Of a DNA stretch of 11,603 nucleotides, positions 1-6,279 are shown in pieces. This DNA comes from Burkholderiales bacterium. Lineage in GTDB: Bacteria > Pseudomonadota > Gammaproteobacteria > Burkholderiales > Burkholderiaceae_C. Below the pieces are notes generated by a model. The model saw only the letters and a list, made by a program, of their open reading frames with translations. It searched no databases and was not told the DNA's origin. Each line of letters opens with the position of its first letter. Position 1 is the first letter of the stretch. The translations under genes were made by a program, and so were the position numbers. Location of the stretch: positions 1-11,603 of the forward strand of contig CANFNE010000058.1 of NCBI GenBank assembly GCA_947448105.1, written 5' to 3'.

Positions 1-361
1 CACGATCGGCCAGATCAGCGTGCGTGAGCAGCACTTGGGCGCTGCCCAGGCCGCTTTGGCGCAGCTTGGTTTCGTACATTTGCGCCAGGCCCATTTGACC
101 CACGGCGGCAGCGGCCTGCAATTCGTGGATGGCGCTGGGGCGCGTGGTCCAGCCCAGGCGTTTCATGCCTTCGGCAATGGCGCCGCTCGAGACCATGATG
201 ATCTCGGTGCCCGCACGCACCAGTTGCGCCATTTGGCGGCACCATTCGCCAATCGCCGCCTCGTCCAGGCCCCTGCCTTCGTTGGTGACCAGGCTGGAGC
301 CGACTTTGACAACAACGCGCTTGGCGTCGCGCAGCACGGTAGAAGGTGGGTTGTGCGTCAT
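1..361 (-). CDS. proB: Glutamate 5-kinase, N-terminal part (runs off left edge)
   Basis: This enzyme phosphorylates L-glutamate with ATP to glutamyl 5-phosphate, the first committed step of proline synthesis in the cytoplasm. Reading the minus strand from the ATG at 361-359 gives about 120 residues that stay open to the window edge, roughly a third of the usual 370-380. Visible family signatures are the amino-acid kinase N-terminus VVVKVGSSLVTNEGRG (near residues 16-31), the VSSGAIAEGMKRLGW segment (about 57-71) and AAAAVGQMGLAQMY (about 83-96). The ATG is chosen because it places the kinase start at the normal distance; no good Shine-Dalgarno sequence precedes it. It lies 55 nt downstream of the obgE stop in the same direction, the usual obgE-proB order in Burkholderiales, so co-transcription with obgE is likely. 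Identity is confident; the C-terminal part, including any PUA domain, cannot be assessed. Confidence 0.95.
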   Translation of the reverse strand, partial: MTHNPPSTVLRDAKRVVVKVGSSLVTNEGRGLDEAAIGEWCRQMAQLVRAGTEIIMVSSGAIAEGMKRLGWTTRPSAIHELQAAAAVGQMGLAQMYETKLRQSGLGSAQVLLTHADLADR

Positions 362-416
362 AGGGCGAAACGGTGTAGCTATTAGGCGCCCAGGGCGTGG
401 GCGGCCGGTGCGTGGT

Positions 417-1514
417 TTATTCAGCCGCGCTGTCGTCTGCGGGCAGCGCGTCTGGCGCGTTCAAAAAGCGGGGATCTTCTTCCACATAGGGCTGTTCGGC
501 CGCCTGTTGCGCTTTGACGTGCTTGTAAATTTCTTTGACCAGCGACTCGCAACCTTCGCGCGTGAGCGCAGAGATCTCAAACACCGGGCCTTTGAACTTG
601 AAGCGCTTGACAAAGTCTTTGATCAGCGCGGCGCGGTCTTCCGAGGCCACCATGTCGAGCTTGTTGAGCACCAGCCAGCGCGGCTTCTTGTACAGGCCGT
701 CGTCGTATTTTTTGAGCTCATTGACAATTGCCTTGGCCTGCGCCACGGTGTCCACGCCTTCGTCAAAGGGCGCCACATCCACAATGTGCAAGAGCAGACG
801 CGTGCGCTGCAAATGGCGCAGGAACAAGTGGCCCAGACCGGCGCCCTCTGAGGCGCCTTCAATCAAACCAGGCAAGTCGGCCACCACAAAACTCTGCTCC
901 GGCCCCACACGCACGACGCCCAAATTGGGGTGCAAGGTGGTAAATGGATAGTCCGCGATGCGCGGACGGGCGTTAGAGATAGCGGTGATGAACGTCGATT
1001 TTCCGGCGTTGGGCATGCCCAAGAGGCCCACGTCTGCCAGCACCTTGAGTTCGAGCTTGAGGTTCTTTTTCTCGCCGGGCCATCCAGGCGTTTTTTGGCG
1101 GGGCGCGCGGTTGATGGCGCTCTTGAAGCGCAAATTGCCAAAGCCGCCGTCGCCGCCCTTGGCAATCGTGATCACCTCGCCGGGCACCAGCAGCTCAAAC
1201 AGCACTTCGCCGGTTTCGGCGTCGGTGATGATGGTGCCTACGGGCATTTTGAGGGTGATGTCGTCGCCTGCGGCGCCAAACATGTCCGAGCCCATGCCGT
1301 GTTCGCCCCGGCGCGCATCGTGACGCCGCGAAAAACGGTAATCCACCAGCGTGTTCAGGTTGGAATCGGCCACCGCGTAGACATGGCCGCCACGGCCACC
1401 GTCGCCGCCATTGGGCCCGCCGAATTCTTTGTATTTTTCATGCCGGAACGAGACGCAGCCAGCGCCACCGTCTCCGGCGGAGATGTCAATGTAGGCTTCG
1501 TCAACGAACTTCAT
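417..1514 (-). CDS. obgE: Obg-family GTPase (CgtA)
   Basis: This essential GTPase associates with the large ribosomal subunit and acts in 50S assembly and stress or growth control. The 365-residue product has the expected layout. The glycine-rich Obg fold covers residues 1-159, with GGxGG-type repeats such as GGPNGGDGGRGG at 32-43 and KGGDGGFGN at 119-127. The G domain follows: G1 GMPNAGKST at 166-174, the switch I segment TTLHPN at 192-197, G3 DLPG at 213-216, G4 NKLD at 284-287 and G5 SAL at 315-317. The tail after about 335 is short and acidic (EED, DD, E-rich) instead of a folded C-terminal domain, as in many proteobacterial Obg proteins. The start MKFVDEAYIDISAGDGG is canonical. A modest purine-rich ribosome binding site (AGAGATCGAG, 1521-1530) lies directly against the U-tract of the terminator after rpmA, so expression probably depends on read-through or a promoter inside rpmA. 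Confidence 0.97.
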   Translation of the reverse strand: MKFVDEAYIDISAGDGGAGCVSFRHEKYKEFGGPNGGDGGRGGHVYAVADSNLNTLVDYRFSRRHDARRGEHGMGSDMFGAAGDDITLKMPVGTIITDAETGEVLFELLVPGEVITIAKGGDGGFGNLRFKSAINRAPRQKTPGWPGEKKNLKLELKVLADVGLLGMPNAGKSTFITAISNARPRIADYPFTTLHPNLGVVRVGPEQSFVVADLPGLIEGASEGAGLGHLFLRHLQRTRLLLHIVDVAPFDEGVDTVAQAKAIVNELKKYDDGLYKKPRWLVLNKLDMVASEDRAALIKDFVKRFKFKGPVFEISALTREGCESLVKEIYKHVKAQQAAEQPYVEEDPRFLNAPDALPADDSAAE

Positions 1515-1530
1515 GGTTTTCTCGATCTCT

Positions 1531-1567
1531 AAATAAAAAACCCCGCGCTGGAGCAGCGCAGGGTTTT
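1531..1567 (-). terminator. Intrinsic terminator between rpmA and obgE
   Basis: On the minus strand the stem pairs CAGCGC (1550-1545) with GCGCTG (1559-1554) around a 3-nt loop. It extends after one mismatch through GGG/CCC (1561-1563 with 1541-1543) and AAAA/TTTT. The 3' side runs into TTTTTTATTT (1540-1531). This GC-rich stem plus U-tract is a textbook rho-independent terminator for the rplU-rpmA transcript. Its end is only about 17 nt from the obgE start codon, so it may set a partial read-through ratio between ribosomal protein genes and obgE. Confidence 0.88.
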
Positions 1568-1586
1568 GCGGGAGCCGCGCTGCAGT

Positions 1587-1847
1587 TTACGCCGCAGCGG
1601 TCACGCTCACCGTTTGCTTGTTCAATGCGCCTTTGATGGCGAACGACACGTGGCCGTCCACCAAAGCGAACAAGGTGTGGTCTTTGCCGATACCGACATT
1701 GGTTCCGGGGTGGAACTTGGTGCCGCGTTGGCGAACGATGATTGCGCCAGCCGTGATCAACTCACCGCCAAACGACTTCACACCGAGCATCTTGGGCTTG
1801 GAATCGCGCCCGTTTCGCGTAGAGCCGCCGCCTTTTTTCTGTGCCAT
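1587..1847 (-). CDS. rpmA: 50S ribosomal protein L27
   Basis: L27 is a large-subunit protein whose flexible N-terminus reaches towards the peptidyl transferase centre. The 86-residue length is normal, and the N-terminus MAQKKGGGSTRNGRDSKPKM is essentially invariant in Gram-negative bacteria; there is no Firmicutes-type cleavable leader. The core contains GxxITAGxIIVRQRGTKFHPG (residues 28-48) and NVGIGKDHTLFAL (50-62). Only 12 nt separate it from the rplU stop. AAAGGA, overlapping the rplU stop codon (TAAAGGA), serves as its Shine-Dalgarno about 9 nt before the ATG, so translation is probably coupled to rplU. A strong intrinsic terminator follows the stop codon by about 20 nt. Confidence 0.98.
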   Translation of the reverse strand: MAQKKGGGSTRNGRDSKPKMLGVKSFGGELITAGAIIVRQRGTKFHPGTNVGIGKDHTLFALVDGHVSFAIKGALNKQTVSVTAAA

Positions 1848-1859
1848 GACCTGTGTCCT

Positions 1860-2171
1860 TTAAGCGACAATCGCGCCGATTTGCAGTTCAGTGAACTGCT
1901 GACGGTGCCCTTGGCGTTTTTGGTAATGCTTGCGACGGCGCATTTTGAAAATGCGCACTTTGTCGTGCTTGCCGTGTGACAAAACCGTCACCGTAACTGT
2001 TGCACCGGACACCAAGGGTGTGCCGACTTTGAGTTCTGCGCCGTTACCGACCGCCAAAACTTCGTCAAACACAATCTCTTGGCCTACATCCGCAGCAATC
2101 TGTTCTACTTTAATTTTTTCGCCAGCCGCAACCCGATATTGCTTGCCGCCGGTTTTTATGACCGCGTACAT
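1860..2171 (-). CDS. rplU: 50S ribosomal protein L21
   Basis: L21 binds 23S rRNA early in large-subunit assembly. Starting at the ATG at 2171 gives the canonical N-terminus MYAVIKTGGKQYRV and 103 residues, the usual length. The family's C-terminal basic segment (MRRRKHYQKRQGHRQ) is present. The frame is open upstream to an ATG-like start at 2192, which would add MIIEEVN. The 2171 start is preferred because it matches the family length and is preceded by GAAGAGG at a good distance. It is the first gene of the rplU-rpmA unit, and an extended -10 promoter plus a 5' leader hairpin lie just upstream, head to head with ispB. Confidence 0.98.
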   Translation of the reverse strand: MYAVIKTGGKQYRVAAGEKIKVEQIAADVGQEIVFDEVLAVGNGAELKVGTPLVSGATVTVTVLSHGKHDKVRIFKMRRRKHYQKRQGHRQQFTELQIGAIVA

Positions 2172-2193
2172 ATTGACCTCTTCGATTATCAAG

Positions 2194-2215
2194 TCTGCGA
2201 ACGAATTTCCGCAGA
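2194..2215 (-). promoter_or_regulatory. Hairpin in the rplU mRNA leader
   Basis: The minus strand reads TCTGCG (2215-2210), a 10-nt loop, then CGCAGA (2199-2194), a perfect 6-bp inverted repeat. It would form at or near the very 5' end of the rplU-rpmA transcript predicted from the -10 at 2228-2223, and it ends about 22 nt before the rplU ATG. It could be a 5' stabilising stem or an autoregulatory site for L21. That function is inference; only the inverted repeat is seen. Confidence 0.4.
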
Positions 2216-2222
2216 GCCCGCG

Positions 2223-2231
2223 AGTATAGCA
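2223..2231 (-). promoter_or_regulatory. Extended -10 promoter of rplU-rpmA
   Basis: The minus strand carries TGCTATACT, a TGnTATACT extended -10 element that matches the sigma-70 consensus at five of six hexamer positions. No good -35 hexamer is found 17 bp upstream, as is usual for extended -10 promoters. The predicted start of transcription is near 2216, giving a leader of about 45 nt before the rplU ATG. Confidence 0.6.
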
Positions 2232-2292
2232 GTCCTTGGCCGCAAGGCCGGTGGAGCTCAGTGAGCGCGCCTGCGCCTGAGGGCGCCGTCCC

Positions 2293-2298
2293 TATAAT
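2293..2298 (+). promoter_or_regulatory. Candidate -10 element for ispB
   Basis: A perfect TATAAT lies 20 nt before the ispB ATG at 2319. Transcription would start near 2305, giving a leader of only about 14 nt with AAAGG (2304-2308) as the Shine-Dalgarno sequence. The -35 region at 17 bp spacing (CCTGCG) is poor and there is no TG extension, so a transcription factor may be needed or the match may be partly chance. A small stem GCGCC-tgag-GGCGC (2273-2286) sits immediately upstream. Confidence 0.5.
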
Positions 2299-2318
2299 CC
2301 GCCAAAGGTCGCACGCGC

Positions 2319-3308
2319 ATGGAACTGCAGAAAAACACCCCCACACTCCCCAACGGAACCGCTTTCGTAGAGCACGAACTGCGCGCGGTAGACGCCGTGA
2401 TCAAAGAGCGGCTGTCTTCGGGCGTGCCGCTGGTGGGCGACGTAGCGCAGCACATTATTGCCGCCGGTGGCAAGCGCCTGCGCCCCACGCTGCTGCTGCT
2501 GTGCTGCGGCGCGCTGGGCTATGACGGTGCGCAGCGCCTGAGCATGGCCGCTGTCGTGGAATTCATCCACACCGCAACCCTGCTGCACGACGACGTGGTA
2601 GACGAATCCACGCTGCGCCGCGGCTTGCCGACGGCCAACGCCAAGTTCGGCAACCCGGCCAGCGTCTTGATTGGCGACTTTTTGTACTCACGCGCCTTTC
2701 AGATGATGGTGGAAGTGCAGGACATGCGCATCATGAAAGTGCTGGCCGACGCGACCAATGTGATCGCCGAGGGCGAGGTCATGCAGCTCATGAACATGCA
2801 CAACGCCGACCTGAGCGAGGAAGGCTATTTGCAGGTGATCCGCTCCAAAACATCCAAGCTATTTGAAGCCAGCGCCCAGGTGGGTGCCATTTTGGCCGGG
2901 GCCTCCCCTGCGCTGGAAGCGGCTTGCGCCGCGTTTGGGCAGGCGCTGGGCACGGCGTTTCAGGTGATTGACGACGTGTTGGACTACACGGGCGACGCCA
3001 GCGTCATGGGCAAAAACCTGGGGGACGACTTGCGTGAAGGCAAGGCCACGCTGCCGCTGATTTTGGCCATGCAGCACGGAACCGCAGAAGAAAGCCAGAC
3101 CGTGCGCCAAGCCATCGAAAAAGGCGACACCAGCATGTTGGAGCTTGTGGCCACCATTGTGCGACGCACCGGCGGGCTGGAAAGCGCCATGCAGTCAGCG
3201 GCACGCGAAATTGACCGGGCGCTGGCGCAAGCGCGGCTACTGCCTCCCGGAATTCACACCGAAACGATGATGCGCCTGGCTACCGGCTCACTGGCGCGCA
3301 ACAAATAG
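2319..3308 (+). CDS. ispB: Long-chain polyprenyl (octaprenyl-type) diphosphate synthase
   Basis: This trans-prenyltransferase extends farnesyl diphosphate with isopentenyl diphosphate units to the C40-range chain used as the ubiquinone side chain. The 329-residue product has GKRLRP at 51-56, the first Asp-rich motif in LLHDDVVDES (88-97), and the second Asp-rich motif in FQVIDDVLDYTGD (214-226) followed by GKNLGDDLREGKATLPL (231-247). The residues just before the first DDxxD motif are small (Ala86, Thr87), which in this family allows long products and argues against a farnesyl or geranylgeranyl synthase. Exact chain length cannot be read from sequence. It is divergent from rplU, its common position in proteobacteria. 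Its stop lies 4 bp from the convergent kup stop, with no terminator hairpin visible between them. Confidence 0.95.
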   Translation: MELQKNTPTLPNGTAFVEHELRAVDAVIKERLSSGVPLVGDVAQHIIAAGGKRLRPTLLLLCCGALGYDGAQRLSMAAVVEFIHTATLLHDDVVDESTLRRGLPTANAKFGNPASVLIGDFLYSRAFQMMVEVQDMRIMKVLADATNVIAEGEVMQLMNMHNADLSEEGYLQVIRSKTSKLFEASAQVGAILAGASPALEAACAAFGQALGTAFQVIDDVLDYTGDASVMGKNLGDDLREGKATLPLILAMQHGTAEESQTVRQAIEKGDTSMLELVATIVRRTGGLESAMQSAAREIDRALAQARLLPPGIHTETMMRLATGSLARNK

Positions 3309-3312
3309 CCCC

Positions 3313-5199
3313 TCAAATTTCTACGTGGCCGCCGATCTCGATGGCGTGGTCGTAGGGAATCTTGAAGTATTCGGTCGCACTTTGCATGGTGCGATGCAAA
3401 TAGATAAAGGGCGCCATCCACAAGGCCGACGAAGCTTTGGAGACCACGCGCTCTTTGCCCACGAAGAAGGATATTTCCATCAAACTGAAATGGAACTCCC
3501 GTGCACGCAGCAACGCCACAGCCCGCATGATGTGCGGCTCTTCCATGTACCCGTGGCGTACGCAGACCGAGTGGAAATTGTGGCTCAGGTGCTCTATCGT
3601 GAGCCGCTCTTCATCCGGCACATAGGGCATGTTGGCGGTCTCGACGTTCATCAATATCACCCGCTCATGCAGTACCTGGTTGTGCCGGAGGTTATGCAGC
3701 AGGGAGACCGGGGCGATATTTTTGTGTGGAACCATAAAAATGGCGGTGCCCGAGACCCGGTGCGGCTCACTGACATCTAGCCGTTGCAGAAACTCTTCTA
3801 ACGGAATCGAACTGGCCCAGCGCGCCTTGAGCAAGCGCTCGCGCCCGGTGATCCAGCAAATCATGACCAGCAGCAGCGTGCCAGCCACGCTCACAGGCAA
3901 CCAGCCACCGTCAAAGAACTTGAATAAATTGGTGCCCAAAAACACGCAATCGAGCGCAAACAACAGCCCAAACAAGGGCAAAAACAAGAGCTTGCTCCAG
4001 CCTTTGACGAACACCATGAAATAGGCCGCCAAGATCGTGTCAATCGCCATGGCGCCGGTCACCGAAACGCCATAGGCAGAAGCCAGATTTTCGGAACTGC
4101 GAAAGCCCAGCACCAATATCACCACGCCCACCAGCAAGAAGATATTGACCTTGGAAACATACACCTGGCCAATTTCTTCGGCCGAAGTGTGCTTGACCAA
4201 AATGCGCGGGATAAAGCCCAGTTGCACCGCCTGCGTAGTGATCGAGAAAGCACCCGAAATCACGGCTTGTGAGGCAATGATGGTGGCCATGGCCGCCAAA
4301 AACAACATGGGGATCAACGCCCAGCTTGGGGCCAGACGAAAAAATGGGTTATCCAGGGCCGAGGGATCGCGGATCAGCAAGGCGCCCTGGCCAAAGTAAT
4401 TGAGCAACAAGCAAGGCATGGCCAAGAACAACCAGGCCTTCTGGATGGGTCCGCGGCCAAAGTGGCCCATGTCAGCGTACAGGGCCTCGCCGCCCGTGAC
4501 AGCCAGCACCACCGAGCCGAAGATGGCAACCGCCACCCCCGAGTGGGCCATCAAAAAAGTGATGCCGGTCAGTGGGTTGAGGGCGGCGAACACGCTGGGA
4601 AACTGAACCACCTCCGCCAAGCCGATCAGACCCAGCGATGCAAACCAGACCAGCATTACCGGACCGAAAACCTTACCAATTACCGCCGTACCAAAGCGCT
4701 CCACGGCAAACAGACCGGTAATCAGCGCCAGCGAAATCATCACCACGTACTTGTCCAGGTCGGGGGACAGCACTTTGAGACCCTCCACCGCGCTGAGCAC
4801 CGAGATGGCCGGCGTAATCATGCTGTCGCCAAAGAAGAGCGCCGCACCCAGCGCGCCGGCAATGGTGACCGGCCAACGGTAGGCCGAATCTTTTTTCAAA
4901 TGCTGCAAGACCAAGGCGGTGAGCGCAAAGATGCCGCCTTCGCCGCGGTTGTCGGCGCGCATGATGATGAACACATATTTGACCGTGACCACCAGAATCA
5001 GAGCCCAGGTAATGAGCGACAGGATGCCCGAGACCGCTTGCACGATTTCATTGCCGCCCCGCGCACCCGAGGCCTCCACCGACACCTTCAGCGCATACAG
5101 CGGTGAGGTACCGATATCGCCGAATACGACGCCCAGGGCGCCCAGGATGAGTGCCGCAGTTGCGCCTACCGACGCCTTGTTTGCTTGGTGTGAAGACAT
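3313..5199 (-). CDS. kup: Low-affinity potassium transporter Kup
   Basis: Kup imports K+ across the inner membrane, thought to be by proton symport. The product is 628 residues, close to the 622 of the E. coli protein. Family hallmarks include GVVFGDIGTSPLYALK (23-38), the RADNRGEGGIFAL loop after the second helix, FFGDSMITPAISVLSAVEG in the third helix region, and TGGEALYADMGHFG (around 236-249). About twelve hydrophobic segments occupy residues 11 to about 455, followed by a soluble cytoplasmic domain to the C-terminus (HVEI). The ATG at 5199 gives the standard short hydrophilic N-terminus; the upstream GGAA is a weak ribosome binding site. It is monocistronic, facing ispB tail to tail and an orphan ATPase head to head across 260 bp. 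No c-di-AMP-type riboswitch is apparent. Confidence 0.97.
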   Translation of the reverse strand: MSSHQANKASVGATAALILGALGVVFGDIGTSPLYALKVSVEASGARGGNEIVQAVSGILSLITWALILVVTVKYVFIIMRADNRGEGGIFALTALVLQHLKKDSAYRWPVTIAGALGAALFFGDSMITPAISVLSAVEGLKVLSPDLDKYVVMISLALITGLFAVERFGTAVIGKVFGPVMLVWFASLGLIGLAEVVQFPSVFAALNPLTGITFLMAHSGVAVAIFGSVVLAVTGGEALYADMGHFGRGPIQKAWLFLAMPCLLLNYFGQGALLIRDPSALDNPFFRLAPSWALIPMLFLAAMATIIASQAVISGAFSITTQAVQLGFIPRILVKHTSAEEIGQVYVSKVNIFLLVGVVILVLGFRSSENLASAYGVSVTGAMAIDTILAAYFMVFVKGWSKLLFLPLFGLLFALDCVFLGTNLFKFFDGGWLPVSVAGTLLLVMICWITGRERLLKARWASSIPLEEFLQRLDVSEPHRVSGTAIFMVPHKNIAPVSLLHNLRHNQVLHERVILMNVETANMPYVPDEERLTIEHLSHNFHSVCVRHGYMEEPHIMRAVALLRAREFHFSLMEISFFVGKERVVSKASSALWMAPFIYLHRTMQSATEYFKIPYDHAIEIGGHVEI

Positions 5200-5459
5200 A
5201 AAAATTCCAACGGTTTTCGGTAAGTCACATGCCGGGCGTGTTCGTCAGTGCCCAACTTGTGTGGCAAAGCTGCTTGCTCATCTGCCTGTGAAATGACATC
5301 AATCAGTTTAACCAATGAAATAACGCAACAAAGGGGAGTATTGACGAATTTAACGAATTCGCCACTGCACCGCTCCCGTACGGCGCCGACGCGCATACTT
5401 CTTGCTTGATAATTTCCCTATCGTTGGAATTGCATTTCACTTCACTTACCCATCTACAA
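5200..5459. promoter_or_regulatory. Divergent intergenic region between kup and the ATPase gene
   Basis: This AT-richer 260-bp stretch has no convincing gene and should carry the promoters of both flanking genes. Plus strand: GATAAT at 5408-5413 (within TTGATAAT) is a possible -10 about 47 nt before the ATPase ATG, without a good -35; TTGACG at 5341-5346 resembles a -35 but has no -10 partner at 17 bp. Minus strand: TTGTTG (5331-5326) and TAAACT (5310-5305) form a weak kup promoter candidate with a short 15-bp spacer. There is a direct repeat ACGAATT at 5344-5350 and 5353-5359 (9-bp period). Palindromes CGAATTCG (5354-5361), CCGTACGG (5376-5383) and CGGCGCCG (5381-5388) cluster beside it. Protein binding here is inference. 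Confidence 0.35.
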
Positions 5460-6161
5460 ATGAGCTCACTTAACTTCATCGGCGGCGAAAAAGGCGGCGT
5501 AGGCAAATCGGTTGTCGCACGCGCACTGGCGCAGTATTTCATTGACAGCCAGCAGCCGTTTACTGGCTTTGACACGGACCGGTCGCACACCACCTTCACC
5601 CGCTTCTACCAAAGCTATGCGTCGCCTGTGATCGTGGACAGCTTTGAGAGCTTGGACGCCATCGCCCAGGCCCTGGACGAGGCGCAGGGCGCGCACTTGC
5701 CCCATATCGTCGTGGACCTGGCCGCGCAAACGGCCGCACCCATGGCACGCTGGATTCAGGAGTCTGACCTGTTCGCCGTGATGGCCGACATGGGCGTGGG
5801 CGTCAACTTATGGCACGTGGCTGACGCCGGCAAAGACTCGGTCGATTTGCTGGACCGCCTGTTGGACACCTACGGCGCTGGCCCCAACTACATCATCGTC
5901 AAAAACCTGGGCCGGGGCAGCGATTTTTCCCAGCTCGAGCATTCAGACGCCCTGAAAAAAGCGCTCGAATTTGGTGCACATGTCGTCAGCCTGGGCCAGT
6001 TGCAAGAAAGCAGCATGCGCAAGATCGACCGCCAGGACGCCAGCTTCTGGGCCGCCGTCAACCAAACCTCAGGCCCGGACTCTTTGGGTTTGCTGGAACG
6101 CCAGCGCGCCAAGCACTGGCTCAAAAAGACCTACGAAACCCTGCGCTCCTTGCCACTCTGA
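5460..6161 (+). CDS. Orphan ParA/MinD-superfamily ATPase, TraL-like
   Basis: The 233-residue soluble protein is a deviant-Walker-A P-loop ATPase. It has GGEKGGVGKS at 8-17 with the signature Lys11 and the P-loop Lys16, a FDTDRS switch-like strand at 37-42, and a Walker B strand HIVVDLAAQ at 82-90 (Asp86). VKNLG near 147-151 may be the nucleotide-base site. The DTD-x-x-x-x-TF arrangement, the central NLWHVADAGKDSVDLLDRLL helix and the C-terminal LLERQRAKHWLKK helix recall plasmid TraL/MobD-type ATPases more than chromosomal ParA, from memory of those families. No parB, parS or conjugation gene is nearby. The ATG at 5460 is preferred because the P-loop then starts at residue 8, as is typical. 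The TTG at 5406 would add 18 unlikely residues. No Shine-Dalgarno is visible close to the ATG. It lies upstream of tRNA-Pro in the same direction. The cellular role is unknown. Confidence 0.8.
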   Translation: MSSLNFIGGEKGGVGKSVVARALAQYFIDSQQPFTGFDTDRSHTTFTRFYQSYASPVIVDSFESLDAIAQALDEAQGAHLPHIVVDLAAQTAAPMARWIQESDLFAVMADMGVGVNLWHVADAGKDSVDLLDRLLDTYGAGPNYIIVKNLGRGSDFSQLEHSDALKKALEFGAHVVSLGQLQESSMRKIDRQDASFWAAVNQTSGPDSLGLLERQRAKHWLKKTYETLRSLPL

Positions 6162-6222
6162 GCGCGGGTGCATTTTGAGGGGCGCTAGGCGCTTGGCGCA
6201 CAAAACGGGGCTGCGCAATTGG

Positions 6223-6228
6223 TAGAAT
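6223..6228 (+). promoter_or_regulatory. Candidate -10 element for tRNA-Pro
   Basis: TAGAAT lies 52 nt before the mature tRNA 5' end and would start transcription near 6235, giving a leader of about 45 nt. The region about 17 bp upstream has no clear -35. It is the best sigma-70-like hexamer between the ATPase stop (6161) and the tRNA. Confidence 0.4.
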
Positions 6229-6240
6229 TTCGGACTCCAA

Positions 6241-6271
6241 CAGCAAGCAAGTCGCGAGGCACCGCTTGCTG
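6241..6271 (+). promoter_or_regulatory. Hairpin in the tRNA-Pro precursor leader
   Basis: CAGCAAGC (6241-6248) and GCTTGCTG (6264-6271) form a perfect 8-bp inverted repeat around a 15-nt loop, ending 8 nt before the tRNA. There is no T-run after it, so it is not an obvious terminator for the upstream ATPase gene. It could be a structured pre-tRNA leader affecting RNase P or RNase E processing, but function is inference. Confidence 0.4.
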
Positions 6272-6279
6272 GCACACCG

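Noticed and set aside
362..416. Terminator between obgE and proB
   Set aside because: The region has GC-rich complementary runs but no stable stem with an adequate loop and no T-run, so read-through into proB is more likely.
4462..5106. Plus-strand open frame of 214 codons inside kup
   Set aside because: It is antisense to conserved Kup membrane helices, and its Gln/Arg/His-rich translation resembles no protein family.
5200..5459. Riboswitch controlling kup
   Set aside because: No ydaO-type (c-di-AMP) or other conserved riboswitch core could be recognised, and the minus-strand leader shows only weak local pairing.
5460..6161. Chromosome partition operon (parA with parB)
   Set aside because: No parB-like gene, helix-turn-helix protein or parS-like 16-bp palindrome is present nearby; the next feature is a tRNA.
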